NCBI RefSeq assembly: GCF_000828055.2
Contig: NZ_CP010523.2
Coordinates: 3,658,001 to 3,722,000, forward strand
DNA from: Klebsiella variicola
GTDB lineage: Bacteria; Pseudomonadota; Gammaproteobacteria; Enterobacterales; Enterobacteriaceae
Length of the DNA: 64,000 nucleotides
Reading direction: 5' to 3'
Position numbers and translations under genes: made by a program. The first letter of the stretch is position 1; each line of letters begins with the position of its first letter. Shown piece after piece: positions 33,580 through 43,576 of this stretch. The notes below the pieces were generated by a model. The model did not search any database, was not told where the DNA came from, and worked only from the letters and a program-made list of their open reading frames with translations.

Positions 33580-33998
33580 ATCCCCTCCGCTAAACCACCA
33601 CTCTCCTTCAGTAATCAACAGTATAGCGAGGGCGACGGCAAGATGACACTCTGCTTAATCGCATCCGTGGCTCATATTCAGCGGATTAAATATATTCATA
33701 AAATTACTTACTTATCGCCTATTACCGGCTGTTGATTATTCATCAAACAAAATAGTTTTATTTCAGGCGTTATGATCTACACTATTGATAATCTTCCACG
33801 GATAAAGGAAAGACTACACTGGCAAACGGAATCCCTTCACCTTGCCCTAAATCAAATAATATCAATATATTTAACTGGCTCTGGGATGGCGATTATCTCT
33901 AGAATAACGCCGCTTTATTTTTATCGTCATCCCTTATCACGATAAATAAAGACCGGCACGGTCCGCTCGTGCGCGTATACAATTTAATTGAGGTGGTT
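33580..33998. promoter_or_regulatory. ybjD-aqpZ divergent intergenic region (419 bp)
   Basis: AT-rich, with no coding frame of note. It contains a near-FNR palindrome TTGAT-TATTC-ATCAA (33732-33746) whose spacer is five rather than four bases. A seven-base inverted repeat TTATCGT/ACGATAA lies at about 33921-33946. GAGGTGG precedes the aqpZ ATG. Promoters for both genes must lie here but were not fixed. Confidence 0.5.
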
Positions 33999-34694
33999 AT
34001 GTTCAGAAAATTAGCAGCAGAATGCTTCGGCACTTTCTGGCTTGTATTTGGTGGCTGCGGTAGCGCCGTGCTTGCCGCAGCCTTCCCTGAGCTCGGTATT
34101 GGTTTTGCCGGCGTCGCGCTGGCATTTGGCTTAACGGTATTAACCATGGCATTTGCGGTCGGCCATATTTCCGGGGGGCATTTCAACCCGGCGGTGACCC
34201 TGGGCCTGTGGGCCGGCGGCCGTTTCCCGGCGAAAGAAGTCATTGGCTATATTATCGCTCAGGTGGTCGGCGGCATTATTGCCGCGGCGGTGCTTTACGT
34301 GGTGGCCAGCGGTAAAGCCGGCTTTGATGCCGCCGCCAGCGGATTTGCCTCCAATGGCTATGGCGAACACTCCCCGGGCGGCTTCTCCATGCTGTCGGCT
34401 ATCGTCATTGAAATTGTCCTGACCTGTGGCTTCCTGCTGGTTATCCATGGCGCGACCGATAAACATGCCCCGGCGGGCTTTGCCCCCATCGCTATCGGCC
34501 TGGCGCTGACCCTCATCCATTTGATCAGCATTCCGGTTACCAACACCTCGGTCAACCCGGCGCGCAGCACCGCGGTAGCGATTTTCCAGGGCGGCTGGGC
34601 TCTGCAGCAGCTGTGGCTGTTCTGGGTCATGCCGATCGTCGGCGGGATCCTCGGCGGCGTGCTGTATCGCACCCTGCTGGAAAAACGTGATTAA
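33999..34694 (+). CDS. aqpZ: Aquaporin Z
   Basis: AqpZ is a tetrameric water channel of the inner membrane. It has 231 residues from the ATG at 33999 ([15 protein letters not shown]) and six membrane helices. The two NPA boxes are HFNPAVT and SVNPARS, and the second is followed by the selectivity-filter arginine. His and Thr of the ar/R filter are in [10 protein letters not shown]. The length and filter indicate a water channel rather than a glycerol facilitator. The frame is open ten codons upstream, but the family start is clear. A terminator follows. Confidence 0.97.
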   Translation: MFRKLAAECFGTFWLVFGGCGSAVLAAAFPELGIGFAGVALAFGLTVLTMAFAVGHISGGHFNPAVTLGLWAGGRFPAKEVIGYIIAQVVGGIIAAAVLYVVASGKAGFDAAASGFASNGYGEHSPGGFSMLSAIVIEIVLTCGFLLVIHGATDKHAPAGFAPIAIGLALTLIHLISIPVTNTSVNPARSTAVAIFQGGWALQQLWLFWVMPIVGGILGGVLYRTLLEKRD

Positions 34695-34702
34695 TCCTTT
34701 GT

Positions 34703-34730
34703 AAAGCCCGGGTTTCCGGGCTTTTTCTTT
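34703..34730 (+). terminator. aqpZ terminator
   Basis: AAAGCCCGG and CCGGGCTTT form a nine-base stem around GTTT and are followed by TTCTTT. Confidence 0.9.
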
Positions 34731-34809
34731 CTGGTGGCAGCTTTACTCGGCCCGGTGATTTGGGTAGTGTCATGGGCGCTATTCTCATTATGCAAGGGCT
34801 GCATCGTTC

Positions 34810-35709
34810 ATGTTATCGGGACTCTTCATCATTCTGTTGCCGCTGGTTGTCGGCTATCTGGTGCCACTTCGTCAACCCTCCGCGCTAAAACTGATTAACC
34901 GGATGCTCAGCTGGATTGTCTATGTCATCCTTTTCTTTATGGGGATCAGCCTGGCATTCCTCGACAATCTGGCAAGCAACCTGCTGGCCATATTGCATTA
35001 CGCTGCAGTGAGCGTGGTCATCATTTTACTGTGTAATATTGCCGCCCTGTTGTGGCTGGAAAGTAAAATGCCATGGCGCAGTCAGCATCGGCAGGAGAAA
35101 TTACCTTCGCGCCTGGCCATGGCCCTGGAATCGCTGCAGCTGTGCGGCGTGGTCGTGCTCGGTTTTCTGCTCGGCCTGACCGGCCTGTCTTTTTTACAGC
35201 ACGCGACCGAAGCCAGCGAATATACGCTGATCTTTCTCCTGTTCCTCGTCGGTATTCAATTACGCAATAATGGAATGAGTCTGCGACAAATAGTCCTTAA
35301 CCGTCGGGGAATGATCGTCGCCATGGTGGTTATGGCCAGTTCATTACTTGGCGGGATACTTAACGCCTTTATTCTCGGTCTGCCGTTAAAGACCGGTCTG
35401 GCGATGGCGAGCGGTTTCGGCTGGTATTCGCTCTCCGGTATTTTACTCACTGAATCCTTTGGCCCGGTGATCGGCAGCGCGGCGTTCTTTAACGATCTGT
35501 GTCGCGAGCTGCTGGCTATCATGTTAATTCCGGGCCTTGTTCGCCGCAGCCGCTCCACAGCGCTGGGGCTGTGCGGCGCCACTTCGATGGACTTCACCTT
35601 ACCGGTACTCCAGCGTTCCGGCGGCGTCGAGATTGTTCCTGCCGCTATCGTGCACGGTTTTCTGCTTAGCCTGCTGGTCCCGATCCTGATCGCCTTTTTT
35701 ACCGCCTGA
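34810..35709 (+). CDS. lysO: Lysine exporter LysO
   Basis: LysO (YbjE) exports L-lysine and the toxic analogue thialysine from the cytosol in E. coli. It has 299 residues, the family length, and about eight hydrophobic segments (DUF340). Conserved stretches include GLPLKTGLAMASGFGWYSL and TSMDFTLPVLQRSGG, which contain the acidic residues expected for cation handling. In E. coli the gene answers to lysine through ArgR; no good ARG box was identified in the 115 bases upstream. It lies between aqpZ and hcp as in E. coli. Confidence 0.93.
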   Translation: MLSGLFIILLPLVVGYLVPLRQPSALKLINRMLSWIVYVILFFMGISLAFLDNLASNLLAILHYAAVSVVIILLCNIAALLWLESKMPWRSQHRQEKLPSRLAMALESLQLCGVVVLGFLLGLTGLSFLQHATEASEYTLIFLLFLVGIQLRNNGMSLRQIVLNRRGMIVAMVVMASSLLGGILNAFILGLPLKTGLAMASGFGWYSLSGILLTESFGPVIGSAAFFNDLCRELLAIMLIPGLVRRSRSTALGLCGATSMDFTLPVLQRSGGVEIVPAAIVHGFLLSLLVPILIAFFTA

Positions 35710-35718
35710 ATACCCGCT

Positions 35719-35739
35719 GGCGGCAGACTTACTGCCGCC
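35719..35739 (+). terminator. lysO hairpin
   Basis: GGCGGCAG and CTGCCGCC form a perfect stem around ACTTA, ten bases past the lysO stop. The tail AAATTTG is weak. It sits just upstream of the hcp FNR site. Confidence 0.6.
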
Positions 35740-35743
35740 AAAT

Positions 35744-35757
35744 TTGCGCTAAATCAA
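35744..35757 (+). promoter_or_regulatory. FNR site of hcp
   Basis: TTGCGCTAAATCAA matches TTGATNNNNATCAA at eight of ten positions, with a perfect right half-site. It lies about 100 bases before the hcp start, which fits the upstream FNR site known at E. coli hcp. Confidence 0.65.
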
Positions 35758-35816
35758 TCTCCCTTTAAGTTGTATCAGAAATGCCTTTTCACCTTGTGCC
35801 ATGCGGCATAACCTTA

Positions 35817-35839
35817 AACATGTATATTAAATATAACTT
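35817..35839 (+). promoter_or_regulatory. NsrR operator of hcp
   Basis: AACATGTATAT, a T, and AAATATAACTT form two 11-base arms that match the NsrR consensus AANATGYATTT-N-AAATRCATNTT at most positions. It ends 13 bases before the hcp ATG, so bound NsrR would block the promoter until nitric oxide destroys its cluster. Confidence 0.65.
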
Positions 35840-35852
35840 TAAAGGTGTGACC

Positions 35853-37505
35853 ATGTTTTGTGTGCAATGTGAACAAACCATTCGTACCCCAGCCGGCAAC
35901 GGCTGCTCTTACGCGCAGGGGATGTGCGGTAAAACAGCGGAAACCTCCGATCTGCAGGATCTGCTGATTGCATCACTGCAAGGCCTGTCCGCCTGGGCGC
36001 TCAAGGCCCGCGAATATGGCATTATCGATCATGAGGTCGACAGCTTTGCCCCCCGCGCCTTCTTCTCCACCCTGACCAACGTCAACTTCGATTCTCCGCG
36101 TATCGTCGGCTACGCCCGCCAGGCGATTGCCCTGCGTGAAGCGCTGAAAGCGCAGTGCCAGAACCTCGACGCCAGCGCCGCGGTTGATAACCCGGTAGCC
36201 GATTTACACCTGGTCAGCGACGATCTGGGTGACCTGCAGCGTCAGGCGGCAGACTATGCCCCAAATAAAGATAAAGCCGCCATCGGCGAGAATATTCTCG
36301 GTCTGCGTCTGCTGTGCCTGTACGGCCTGAAAGGCGCGGCGGCCTATATGGAGCACGCCCACGTACTCGGCCAGTACGACAACGCGATTTATGCCCAGTA
36401 CCATAAAATCATGGCATGGCTGGGAACCTGGCCGGCGGATATGAACGCGCTGCTGGAATGTTCGATGGAAATCGGCCAGATGAACTTCCAGGTGATGAGC
36501 ATCCTTGACGCTGGTGAAACCACTAAATATGGCCACCCGACGCCGACTCAGGTGAACGTTAAAGCCACCGAAGGGAAGTGCATCCTGATCTCCGGCCATG
36601 ATCTGAAAGATCTGTATAACCTGCTTGAGCAGACGGAAGGCACCGGCGTTAACGTCTATACCCACGGCGAAATGCTGCCGGCGCACGGCTATCCGGAGCT
36701 GCGTAAATTCAAACATCTGATCGGCAACTACGGCAGCGGCTGGCAAAACCAGCAAGTGGAATTCGCCCGCTTCCCGGGTCCTATCGTGATGACCTCGAAC
36801 TGCATCATCGACCCCACCGTCGGCGCCTACGACGACCGCATCTGGACCCGCAGCATCGTCGGCTGGCCGGGCGTGAACCATCTGGAAGGTGAAGACTTCG
36901 CCCCGGTTATCACCCAGGCACAGCAGATGGCGGGCTTCCCGTACAGCGAAATCCCGCATCTGATCACCGTCGGCTTTGGCCGTCAGACCCTGCTTGGCGC
37001 GGCGGATACGCTGATCGATCTGGTCAGCCGTGAAAAACTGCACCATATCTTCCTCGTCGGCGGCTGCGACGGCGCCCGCGGGGAGCGTAACTACTTCACC
37101 GATTTCGCCACCAGCGTGCCGGATGACTGCCTGATCCTGACCCTGGCCTGCGGTAAATACCGCTTTAACAAGCTGGACTTCGGCGATATCGAAGGTCTGC
37201 CGCGTCTGGTCGACGCCGGGCAGTGCAACGATGCCTACTCGGCAATTATTCTCGCGGTTACGCTGGCGGAAAAACTGGGCTGCGGTGTTAACGACCTACC
37301 GCTGTCGCTGGTGCTCTCCTGGTTCGAACAGAAAGCGATCGTCATCCTGCTGACGCTGCTGTCGCTGGGGGTGAAAAACATCGTCACCGGCCCGACGGCG
37401 CCTGGCTTCTTCACCCCGGATCTGCTGGCGATCCTCAATGAGAAGTTTGGACTGCGTTCCGTGACCACCGTGGAACAAGATATGCAGCAGTTGCTGAGCG
37501 CTTAA
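35853..37505 (+). CDS. hcp: Hybrid-cluster protein Hcp (NO reductase)
   Basis: Hcp carries a hybrid Fe-S-O cluster and, with Hcr, reduces nitric oxide to nitrous oxide at low levels under anaerobiosis; it has also been tied to S-nitrosylation. It has 550 residues from the ATG at 35853. N-terminal cysteines 3, 6, 18 and 25 ([10 protein letters not shown] ... GCSYAQGMC) bind the first cluster. Later ligands are in SNCIID, VGGCDGA and LACGKY. The frame is open 24 codons upstream, but that part covers the NsrR site. hcr follows after ten bases. Confidence 0.97.
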   Translation: MFCVQCEQTIRTPAGNGCSYAQGMCGKTAETSDLQDLLIASLQGLSAWALKAREYGIIDHEVDSFAPRAFFSTLTNVNFDSPRIVGYARQAIALREALKAQCQNLDASAAVDNPVADLHLVSDDLGDLQRQAADYAPNKDKAAIGENILGLRLLCLYGLKGAAAYMEHAHVLGQYDNAIYAQYHKIMAWLGTWPADMNALLECSMEIGQMNFQVMSILDAGETTKYGHPTPTQVNVKATEGKCILISGHDLKDLYNLLEQTEGTGVNVYTHGEMLPAHGYPELRKFKHLIGNYGSGWQNQQVEFARFPGPIVMTSNCIIDPTVGAYDDRIWTRSIVGWPGVNHLEGEDFAPVITQAQQMAGFPYSEIPHLITVGFGRQTLLGAADTLIDLVSREKLHHIFLVGGCDGARGERNYFTDFATSVPDDCLILTLACGKYRFNKLDFGDIEGLPRLVDAGQCNDAYSAIILAVTLAEKLGCGVNDLPLSLVLSWFEQKAIVILLTLLSLGVKNIVTGPTAPGFFTPDLLAILNEKFGLRSVTTVEQDMQQLLSA

Positions 37506-37515
37506 GGAGTCCCTG

Positions 37516-38484
37516 ATGACCATGCCAACCTCCCAGTGCCCGTGGCGGATGCAGGTTCACCACATTCACCAGGAAACCCCGGACGTGTGGACCCTTTCGC
37601 TGCTGTGCCACGATTACTATCCGTACCGCGCCGGCCAGTATGCCCTGGTCAGCGTGTGTCACTCGGCGGAAACGCTGCGCGCCTATACCCTTTCCTCCAC
37701 GCCGGGGGTCAGCGAGTACATTACGCTGACCGTTCGCCGTATTGACGAGGGCGCGGGTTCGCAGTGGTTGACCCGCGAGGTCAAACGCGGCGATTACCTT
37801 TGGCTGTCCGATGCGATGGGCGAGTTTACCTGCGACGATAAAGCGGAAGATAAATTCCTGCTGCTGGCCGCCGGCTGCGGCGTAACGCCGATAATGTCGA
37901 TGCGTCGCTGGCTGGCGAAGTATCGACCGCAGGCCGACGTGCAGGTGATCTATAGCGTGCGTTCGCCGGAGGATGTGATCTTTGCCGAGGAGTGGCGCCA
38001 GTATCCGGTCACCCTGGTGGCAGAGCACCATGCCACTCATGGCTTTGTCGCCGGCCGTCTGACCCGGGAGCTGCTGCAGAGCGTGCCGGATTTAGCCAGC
38101 CGCACCGTGATGACCTGCGGCCCGGCGCCTTATATGGAGAAGGTCGAGCAGGATGTTGCCGCCCTGGGCGTCACCCGCTTCTTTAAGGAGAAGTTCTTCA
38201 CCCCGGTGGCGGAAGCCGCGACCAGTGGACTGAAATTTACCAAACTGCAGCCGGCGCGCGAGTTTTACGCGCCGGTGGGCACCACACTGCTTGATGCGCT
38301 AGAGAGCAATAAAGTGCCGGTGACCGTCGCCTGCCGCGCCGGCGTCTGCGGCTGCTGTAAAACCAAAGTGGTTTCCGGGAAGTACAGCGTCACCAGCACC
38401 ATGACGTTAACCGACGCCGAAATCGCCGACGGCTATGTGCTGGCCTGCTCCTGCCATCCGCAGAGCGATCTGGTTCTCGCCTGA
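37516..38484 (+). CDS. hcr: NADH oxidoreductase Hcr
   Basis: Hcr passes electrons from NADH to Hcp. It has 322 residues: an FAD-binding domain with RAYTLSSTPG, an NAD-binding domain with LLAAGCGVTPIMSM, and a C-terminal plant-type [2Fe-2S] domain with CRAGVCGCCKTK and a later CSC. The start ATGACCATGCC follows AAGGAG. It is transcribed with hcp under the same FNR and NsrR control. Downstream lies a REP-like element and, on the other strand, a DoxX-family gene not found here in E. coli K-12. Confidence 0.95.
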   Translation: MTMPTSQCPWRMQVHHIHQETPDVWTLSLLCHDYYPYRAGQYALVSVCHSAETLRAYTLSSTPGVSEYITLTVRRIDEGAGSQWLTREVKRGDYLWLSDAMGEFTCDDKAEDKFLLLAAGCGVTPIMSMRRWLAKYRPQADVQVIYSVRSPEDVIFAEEWRQYPVTLVAEHHATHGFVAGRLTRELLQSVPDLASRTVMTCGPAPYMEKVEQDVAALGVTRFFKEKFFTPVAEAATSGLKFTKLQPAREFYAPVGTTLLDALESNKVPVTVACRAGVCGCCKTKVVSGKYSVTSTMTLTDAEIADGYVLACSCHPQSDLVLA

Positions 38485-38493
38485 GGTCAAAAT

Positions 38494-38575
38494 CCCCGGT
38501 GGCGCTACCGCTTACCGGGGCTACAGCGCTGTGCGATTGGGTAGCCCGGAGAAAGCGCAATGCGCCGACTCCGGG
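38494..38575. repeat. REP/BIME-like palindromic element
   Basis: CCCCGGT and ACCGGGG form one hairpin, and CCCGGA with TCCGGG form a second. GGGGCTAC and GTAGCCC between them can also pair. Two opposed palindromes in an intergenic gap after hcr are typical of enterobacterial BIMEs. Confidence 0.65.
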
Positions 38576-38691
38576 AAAATCCCGGGCGACAATAAACGCT
38601 CAGGCGACATGAGATAAACATTTTCTCAGACTGAAAAAGTTGCAAACCGGCAACAGTATCGACTTTACGCCCCAGGACGAATGAGGCATTT

Positions 38692-39126
38692 TTACCGCCA
38701 GGCCGACTGGCCGGCCAGCGAATAACGCCCTGCGCCGAGTAGCGCAATCGCCAGCGCGCCAACAAAGAAATAGACCAGGTTCTCGATCGCCCACGCCCCC
38801 ACCGCATCAAGCGCAAACGTCTTGCCGAGACCGACCATCAGCCACGCCACCACCATGGTGAACGCCAGCACCAGCGCCGCCGGGCGGGTCAGGACGCCGA
38901 GAATTAACAAGCAGGGAGCGACCACTTCCCCCACCAGCACACCGTAGGCGATGAACCCCGGCAACCCCTTCGCCACCAGCATGCCGCTGATCCCGCCCAC
39001 GCCGTCCAGCAGCTTGTGCAGACCGTGAAACAGCATTAACCCGCCGACGGCGAGTCGTAACAAGAGTTTACCGGCGTCGTCATGCGACAGCGTTTTATTT
39101 ACTGCGTTTAACATTCCCTTAACCAT
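38692..39126 (-). CDS. DoxX-family membrane protein
   Basis: A 144-residue membrane protein with about four hydrophobic segments. The N-terminal stretch LLRLAVGGLMLFHGLHKLLDG is typical of DoxX, and AYGVLVGEVVAPCLLILGVLTR of the second segment. DoxX-like proteins are linked to quinone or thiosulfate redox chemistry and oxidative stress in some bacteria; the function here is unknown. I place the start at 39126 (MVKGMLNAVNK) because AGGA lies ten bases upstream. The frame is open 37 codons further, but that part would overlap the poxB promoter. No gene is known here in E. coli K-12. Confidence 0.75.
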   Translation of the reverse strand: MVKGMLNAVNKTLSHDDAGKLLLRLAVGGLMLFHGLHKLLDGVGGISGMLVAKGLPGFIAYGVLVGEVVAPCLLILGVLTRPAALVLAFTMVVAWLMVGLGKTFALDAVGAWAIENLVYFFVGALAIALLGAGRYSLAGQSAWR

Positions 39127-39277
39127 CTGATGTGCTTCCTGTTTTACAACCTGTGAGGTCCCTGAGTATGCACAATTTTTCAGCAATAAAACCAGCAAAA
39201 AATAAGGGACAATCAGCAACGTAACCTGCAGTTTCATCTAAGCTTGAAGGCGTTATCACAAAAAGGAGATGGAGATC

Positions 39278-40996
39278 ATGAAACAAACCGTGGCCGCATA
39301 CATTGCCAAAACGCTGGAACAGGCCGGCGTGAAACGTATCTGGGGCGTCACCGGAGATTCCCTCAATGGATTGAGCGATAGTCTGAACCGCATGGGCACC
39401 ATCGACTGGATGCCCACCCGGCACGAAGAGGTGGCTGCTTTCGCCGCTGGCGCCGAGGCGCAGCTGACCGGCGAACTGGCGGTCTGCGCCGGCTCCTGCG
39501 GGCCGGGCAACCTGCATCTGATTAACGGTCTGTTTGACTGTCATCGTAACCATGTGCCGGTGCTGGCCATTGCCGCCCACATCCCCTCCAGCGAAATCGG
39601 CAGCGGCTATTTTCAGGAGACCCATCCTCAGGAGCTGTTCCGCGAATGCAGCCACTACTGCGAGCTGGTCTCCACCCCGGAACAAATTCCGCAGGTGCTG
39701 GCCATCGCCATGCGTAAAGCGGTGATTAACCGCGGCGTCTCGGTGGTGGTGCTGCCCGGCGACGTGGCGCTGAAGGCCGCCCCGGAGAGCGCCAGCAGCC
39801 ACTGGTATCATGCGCCGTTGCCGACGGTCACTCCGGCGGAAGAAGAACTGCGCAAGCTGGCGCAGCTTATTCGCTACTCCAGCAATATCGCGCTCATGTG
39901 CGGCAGCGGCTGCGCCGGCGCTCATCAGGAGCTGGTGGAGTTCGCGGCCAAAATTAAAGCCCCCATCGTCCACGCCCTGCGCGGCAAAGAGCACGTGGAG
40001 TACGACAATCCGTACGATGTCGGCATGACCGGGCTGATTGGCTTCTCTTCTGGCTTCCACACCATGATGAACGCCGATACCCTGATCCTGCTGGGCACCC
40101 AGTTCCCCTATCGCGCCTTCTATCCAACCGACGCCAAAATTATTCAGATCGACATTAACCCCGGCAGCATCGGCGCCCACAGTAAGGTCGATATGGCGCT
40201 GGTGGGCGATATTAAATCGACGCTAAAAGCGCTGCTGCCGCTGCTGGAAGAGAAAACCGATCGCCACTTCCTGGATAAAGCGCTGGAGCACTATCGTGAC
40301 GCGCGAAAAGGACTCGACGACCTGGCGAAGCCCAGCGATAAAGCCATTCACCCGCAGTATCTGGCGCAGCAGATCAGTCATTTTGCCGATGAAGACGCCA
40401 TTTTCACCTGCGATGTCGGCACCCCCACCGTCTGGGCGGCACGCTATCTCAAAATGAACGGCAAACGCCGCCTGCTGGGCTCGTTCAACCACGGCTCAAT
40501 GGCCAACGCCATGCCGCAGGCCATCGGCGCCCAGGCCACCGCTCCGGAACGGCAGGTAGTGGCCATGTGCGGCGACGGCGGGTTCAGCATGCTGATGGGC
40601 GATTTTCTGTCGCTGGCGCAGATGAAGCTGCCGGTGAAAATTGTCATCTTTAACAACAGTGTGCTGGGGTTCGTGGCGATGGAGATGAAGGCCGGGGGCT
40701 ACCTCACCGACGGTACAGAGCTGCACGATACTAACTTCGCCCGCATCGCCGAAGCCTGCGGTATCAAAGGTATTCGCGTTGAAAAAGCCTCCGAGGTGGA
40801 TGAAGCGCTGCAGACCGCCTTCCGCACCGACGGTCCGGTGCTGGTCGACGTCGTGGTCGCCAAAGAGGAGCTGGCTATCCCGCCGCAGATCAAGCTGGAG
40901 CAGGCCAAAGGCTTTAGCCTGTATATGCTGCGGGCGATCATCAGCGGGCGCGGCGATGAGGTCATCGAACTGGCGAAAACCAACTGGCTCAGGTAA
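39278..40996 (+). CDS. poxB: Pyruvate:ubiquinone oxidoreductase PoxB
   Basis: PoxB is a peripheral membrane flavoenzyme that oxidises pyruvate to acetate and CO2 and reduces ubiquinone, mainly in stationary phase. It has 572 residues, as in E. coli. The N-terminal TPP-binding domain contains the catalytic glutamate in [11 protein letters not shown]. The C-terminal TPP motif is [12 protein letters not shown] with NNSVLGF. The last ~25 residues form the lipid-activated membrane helix. The ATG at 39278 follows AAGGAGATGGAG; the upstream ATG three codons earlier lies too close to it. TCTAAGCTT near 39236-39244 may be a sigma-S -10. ltaE follows after 38 bases. Confidence 0.97.
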   Translation: MKQTVAAYIAKTLEQAGVKRIWGVTGDSLNGLSDSLNRMGTIDWMPTRHEEVAAFAAGAEAQLTGELAVCAGSCGPGNLHLINGLFDCHRNHVPVLAIAAHIPSSEIGSGYFQETHPQELFRECSHYCELVSTPEQIPQVLAIAMRKAVINRGVSVVVLPGDVALKAAPESASSHWYHAPLPTVTPAEEELRKLAQLIRYSSNIALMCGSGCAGAHQELVEFAAKIKAPIVHALRGKEHVEYDNPYDVGMTGLIGFSSGFHTMMNADTLILLGTQFPYRAFYPTDAKIIQIDINPGSIGAHSKVDMALVGDIKSTLKALLPLLEEKTDRHFLDKALEHYRDARKGLDDLAKPSDKAIHPQYLAQQISHFADEDAIFTCDVGTPTVWAARYLKMNGKRRLLGSFNHGSMANAMPQAIGAQATAPERQVVAMCGDGGFSMLMGDFLSLAQMKLPVKIVIFNNSVLGFVAMEMKAGGYLTDGTELHDTNFARIAEACGIKGIRVEKASEVDEALQTAFRTDGPVLVDVVVAKEELAIPPQIKLEQAKGFSLYMLRAIISGRGDEVIELAKTNWLR

Positions 40997-41034
40997 AACA
41001 GAAGCAATACGTTGAACCAGACCAAGGAAAAGCC

Positions 41035-42036
41035 GTGATCGATTTACGCAGTGATACCGTTACCCGTCCCGGGCGCGCCATGCTGGAGGCCATGATGGCC
41101 GCCCCGGTCGGGGACGATGTGTATGGCGACGACCCTACCGTCAATGAACTGCAGCGCTATGCCGCCGACCTCGCCGGCAAAGAGGCGGCGCTGTTTCTGC
41201 CCACCGGCACCCAGGCCAACCTCGTTGGCCTGCTCAGCCACTGCCAGCGCGGCGAAGAGTATATCGTCGGCCAGGGGGCGCATAACTATCTGTACGAAGC
41301 CGGCGGTGCGGCAGTACTCGGCAGTATTCAGCCACAGCCGATTGACGCCGCAGCCGATGGTTCGCTGCCGCTGGATAAAGTGGCGGCGAAAATCAAACCC
41401 GACGATATCCATTTTGCCCCCACCCGCCTGCTGAGCCTGGAAAACACCCACAACGGTAAGGTGCTGCCGCGCGACTATCTGCAGGAAGCCTGGGCGTTTA
41501 CCCGCCAGCGCGACCTGGCGCTGCACGTCGACGGCGCGCGTATCTTTAACGCCGTCGTGGCCTACGGCTGCGAACTGCGTGATATCGCTCAGTACTGCGA
41601 CTCCTTCACCATCTGCCTGTCAAAGGGGCTTGGCACCCCGGTAGGCTCGCTATTGCTGGGCAGCGAGGCGTACATTCGCCGTGCTATCCGCTGGCGGAAA
41701 ATGGTCGGCGGCGGCATGCGCCAGGCGGGCATACTGGCCGCTGCCGGGCTGTACGCGCTGAAAAATAACGTACAGCGCCTGCAGGAGGATCATGACAACG
41801 CCGCGTGGATGGCGGAGCAGCTTCGCGCCATCGGCGCCGACGTCACCCGCCATGATACTAACATGCTGTTTGTGCGCGTTGGCGAAGCGCAGGCCCCGGC
41901 GCTCGGCGAGTTTATGCAGGCGCGCGGCGTGTTGATTAACGCCTCGCCTGTTGTCCGTCTGGTCACTCACCTGGATGTCAACCGTCAGCAGCTGAGCGAG
42001 GTGGTCGCTCACTGGCAGGCTTTTTTACAGCGCTAA
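41035..42036 (+). CDS. ltaE: Low-specificity L-threonine aldolase LtaE
   Basis: LtaE is a PLP enzyme that splits L-allo-threonine and L-threonine to glycine and acetaldehyde. It has 333 residues, as in E. coli. The PLP lysine is in [11 protein letters not shown] and the substrate-binding region in [16 protein letters not shown]: the first codon is the ATG in CCGTGATCGATT read as GTG at 41035, giving [10 protein letters not shown]. It lies 38 bases after poxB, and ybjT follows after ten bases, so poxB-ltaE-ybjT are probably one transcript. Confidence 0.94.
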   Translation: MIDLRSDTVTRPGRAMLEAMMAAPVGDDVYGDDPTVNELQRYAADLAGKEAALFLPTGTQANLVGLLSHCQRGEEYIVGQGAHNYLYEAGGAAVLGSIQPQPIDAAADGSLPLDKVAAKIKPDDIHFAPTRLLSLENTHNGKVLPRDYLQEAWAFTRQRDLALHVDGARIFNAVVAYGCELRDIAQYCDSFTICLSKGLGTPVGSLLLGSEAYIRRAIRWRKMVGGGMRQAGILAAAGLYALKNNVQRLQEDHDNAAWMAEQLRAIGADVTRHDTNMLFVRVGEAQAPALGEFMQARGVLINASPVVRLVTHLDVNRQQLSEVVAHWQAFLQR

Positions 42037-42046
42037 GGAGTCAGGC

Positions 42047-43489
42047 GTGTCGCAATCGGTTCTGGTGCTCGGCGCCAGCGGCTATATTGGCCAGCATTTG
42101 GTGCGCGAGTTAAGCGCGCGGGGTTATCCAGTGCTGGCGGCGGCACGCCACATCGACCGACTGCAAACGCTCGATTTGCCAGGCGTTACCTGCCGGTCAG
42201 TCGATCTTAATCAGCCGCAGGCTCTGCCTGCACTGCTCGCCGGCATCGATACCCTTTATTATCTGGTCCACGGCATGGGCGAAGGCGGCGATTTTATCGC
42301 CCATGAGCGCCGGGTAGCCACGCATGTGCGCGATGCCCTGCGTCAGTCGTCAGTGCGCCAGGTGATATTTCTCAGTTCGCTGCAGGCCCCGGCGCAGGAA
42401 CAATCTGACCATCTGCGCGCCCGCCAGGTGACCGGTGAGGTCCTGCGTGAGTCGGGTGTGCCGGTGACCGAACTGCGGGCCGGGATTATCGTCGGCGCCG
42501 GCTCTGCCGCCTTCGAGGTGATGCGCGATATGGTTTATAACCTGCCCGTGCTGACCCCTCCGCGCTGGGTTCGTTCACGTACCACCCCTGTCGCGCTGGA
42601 AAACCTGCTCGTTGACCTGGTTGAGCTGCTGAATCATCCGTCCAACGCGCATCGCGTCTTCGAAGCCGCCGGTCCGGAGGTGTTAAGCTATCAGCAGCAG
42701 TTTATCCACTTTATGGCCGTCAGCGGTAAACATCGCCCGCTCATTCCCATTCCCCTGCCGACGCGCTGGATCTCAGTGTGGTTTCTTAACGTTATCACCT
42801 CGGTGCCGCCTACCATCGCCAGGGCGCTGATTCAGGGGCTGAAGCACGATCTGATCGCCGACGACCGGGCGCTGCGAGCGCTGATCCCGCAAACGCTGAT
42901 CCCCTTCGATCAGGCGGTTCGCCGCACGCTGAAAGAAGAAGAGCAGCTGGTAAACTCCAGCGACTGGGGCTACGACGCCCAGGCTTTCGCCCGCTGGCGA
43001 CCGGAGTACGGCTACTTTCCGAAACAGGCTGGCTGCACCGTCACCACCCAGGCGAGCCGCCAGGCCTTGTGGCAGGTCGTTAACCAAATCGGTGGTAAAG
43101 AGGGGTATTTTTTCGGCAATCTGCTGTGGAAAACCCGCGGTGCGATGGACCTGCTGGTCGGCCATCGGTTAGCCAAAGGACGGCCGCAGCGCGACTATCT
43201 GCAAACCGGCGATACGGTCGACAGCTGGAAGGTAATTATCGTGGAGGAAGAAAAACAGCTCACCCTGCTGTTCGGTATGAAAGCGCCGGGGCTGGGCCGG
43301 TTAAGCTTTACGATAAACGATAAAGGCGACCATCGCGAACTGGACGTGCGCGCCTGGTGGCACCCGCACGGTATGCCCGGACTGATCTACTGGCTGCTGA
43401 TGATCCCGGCGCACCTGTTTATTTTCCGCGGTATGGCGCAACGCATCGCCCGGCTGGCCGAACAAATCTCAGGCAGAGACCAAGGATAA
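42047..43489 (+). CDS. ybjT: YbjT, NAD(P)-binding Rossmann protein
   Basis: A 480-residue protein with an N-terminal nucleotide-binding motif [10 protein letters not shown] and a short-chain-reductase-like domain (to about 300). It is followed by a C-terminal DUF2867 domain and a hydrophobic tail ([16 protein letters not shown]). It is of the atypical NmrA-like type. E. coli YbjT is uncharacterised. The GTG at 42047 follows AAGGAG. It sits ten bases after ltaE and 87 bases before ybjS. The C-terminal hydrophobic segment suggests membrane attachment. Confidence 0.9.
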   Translation: MSQSVLVLGASGYIGQHLVRELSARGYPVLAAARHIDRLQTLDLPGVTCRSVDLNQPQALPALLAGIDTLYYLVHGMGEGGDFIAHERRVATHVRDALRQSSVRQVIFLSSLQAPAQEQSDHLRARQVTGEVLRESGVPVTELRAGIIVGAGSAAFEVMRDMVYNLPVLTPPRWVRSRTTPVALENLLVDLVELLNHPSNAHRVFEAAGPEVLSYQQQFIHFMAVSGKHRPLIPIPLPTRWISVWFLNVITSVPPTIARALIQGLKHDLIADDRALRALIPQTLIPFDQAVRRTLKEEEQLVNSSDWGYDAQAFARWRPEYGYFPKQAGCTVTTQASRQALWQVVNQIGGKEGYFFGNLLWKTRGAMDLLVGHRLAKGRPQRDYLQTGDTVDSWKVIIVEEEKQLTLLFGMKAPGLGRLSFTINDKGDHRELDVRAWWHPHGMPGLIYWLLMIPAHLFIFRGMAQRIARLAEQISGRDQG

Positions 43490-43576
43490 GCATTATTCTT
43501 TCATGATTCTCATTGCATAGTCGGGAGAATCACGGAAAAATGCGCACGAAATTCTTTTCTGGGACAGTAGAGTGAT

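Noticed and set aside
39127-39237. A longer N terminus for the DoxX-family protein
   Set aside because: The extra 37 residues would cover the poxB promoter region, and the AGGA ribosome site fits the shorter start better.
39119-40180. A 353-residue open frame antisense to poxB
   Set aside because: It is a shadow of the conserved poxB gene.
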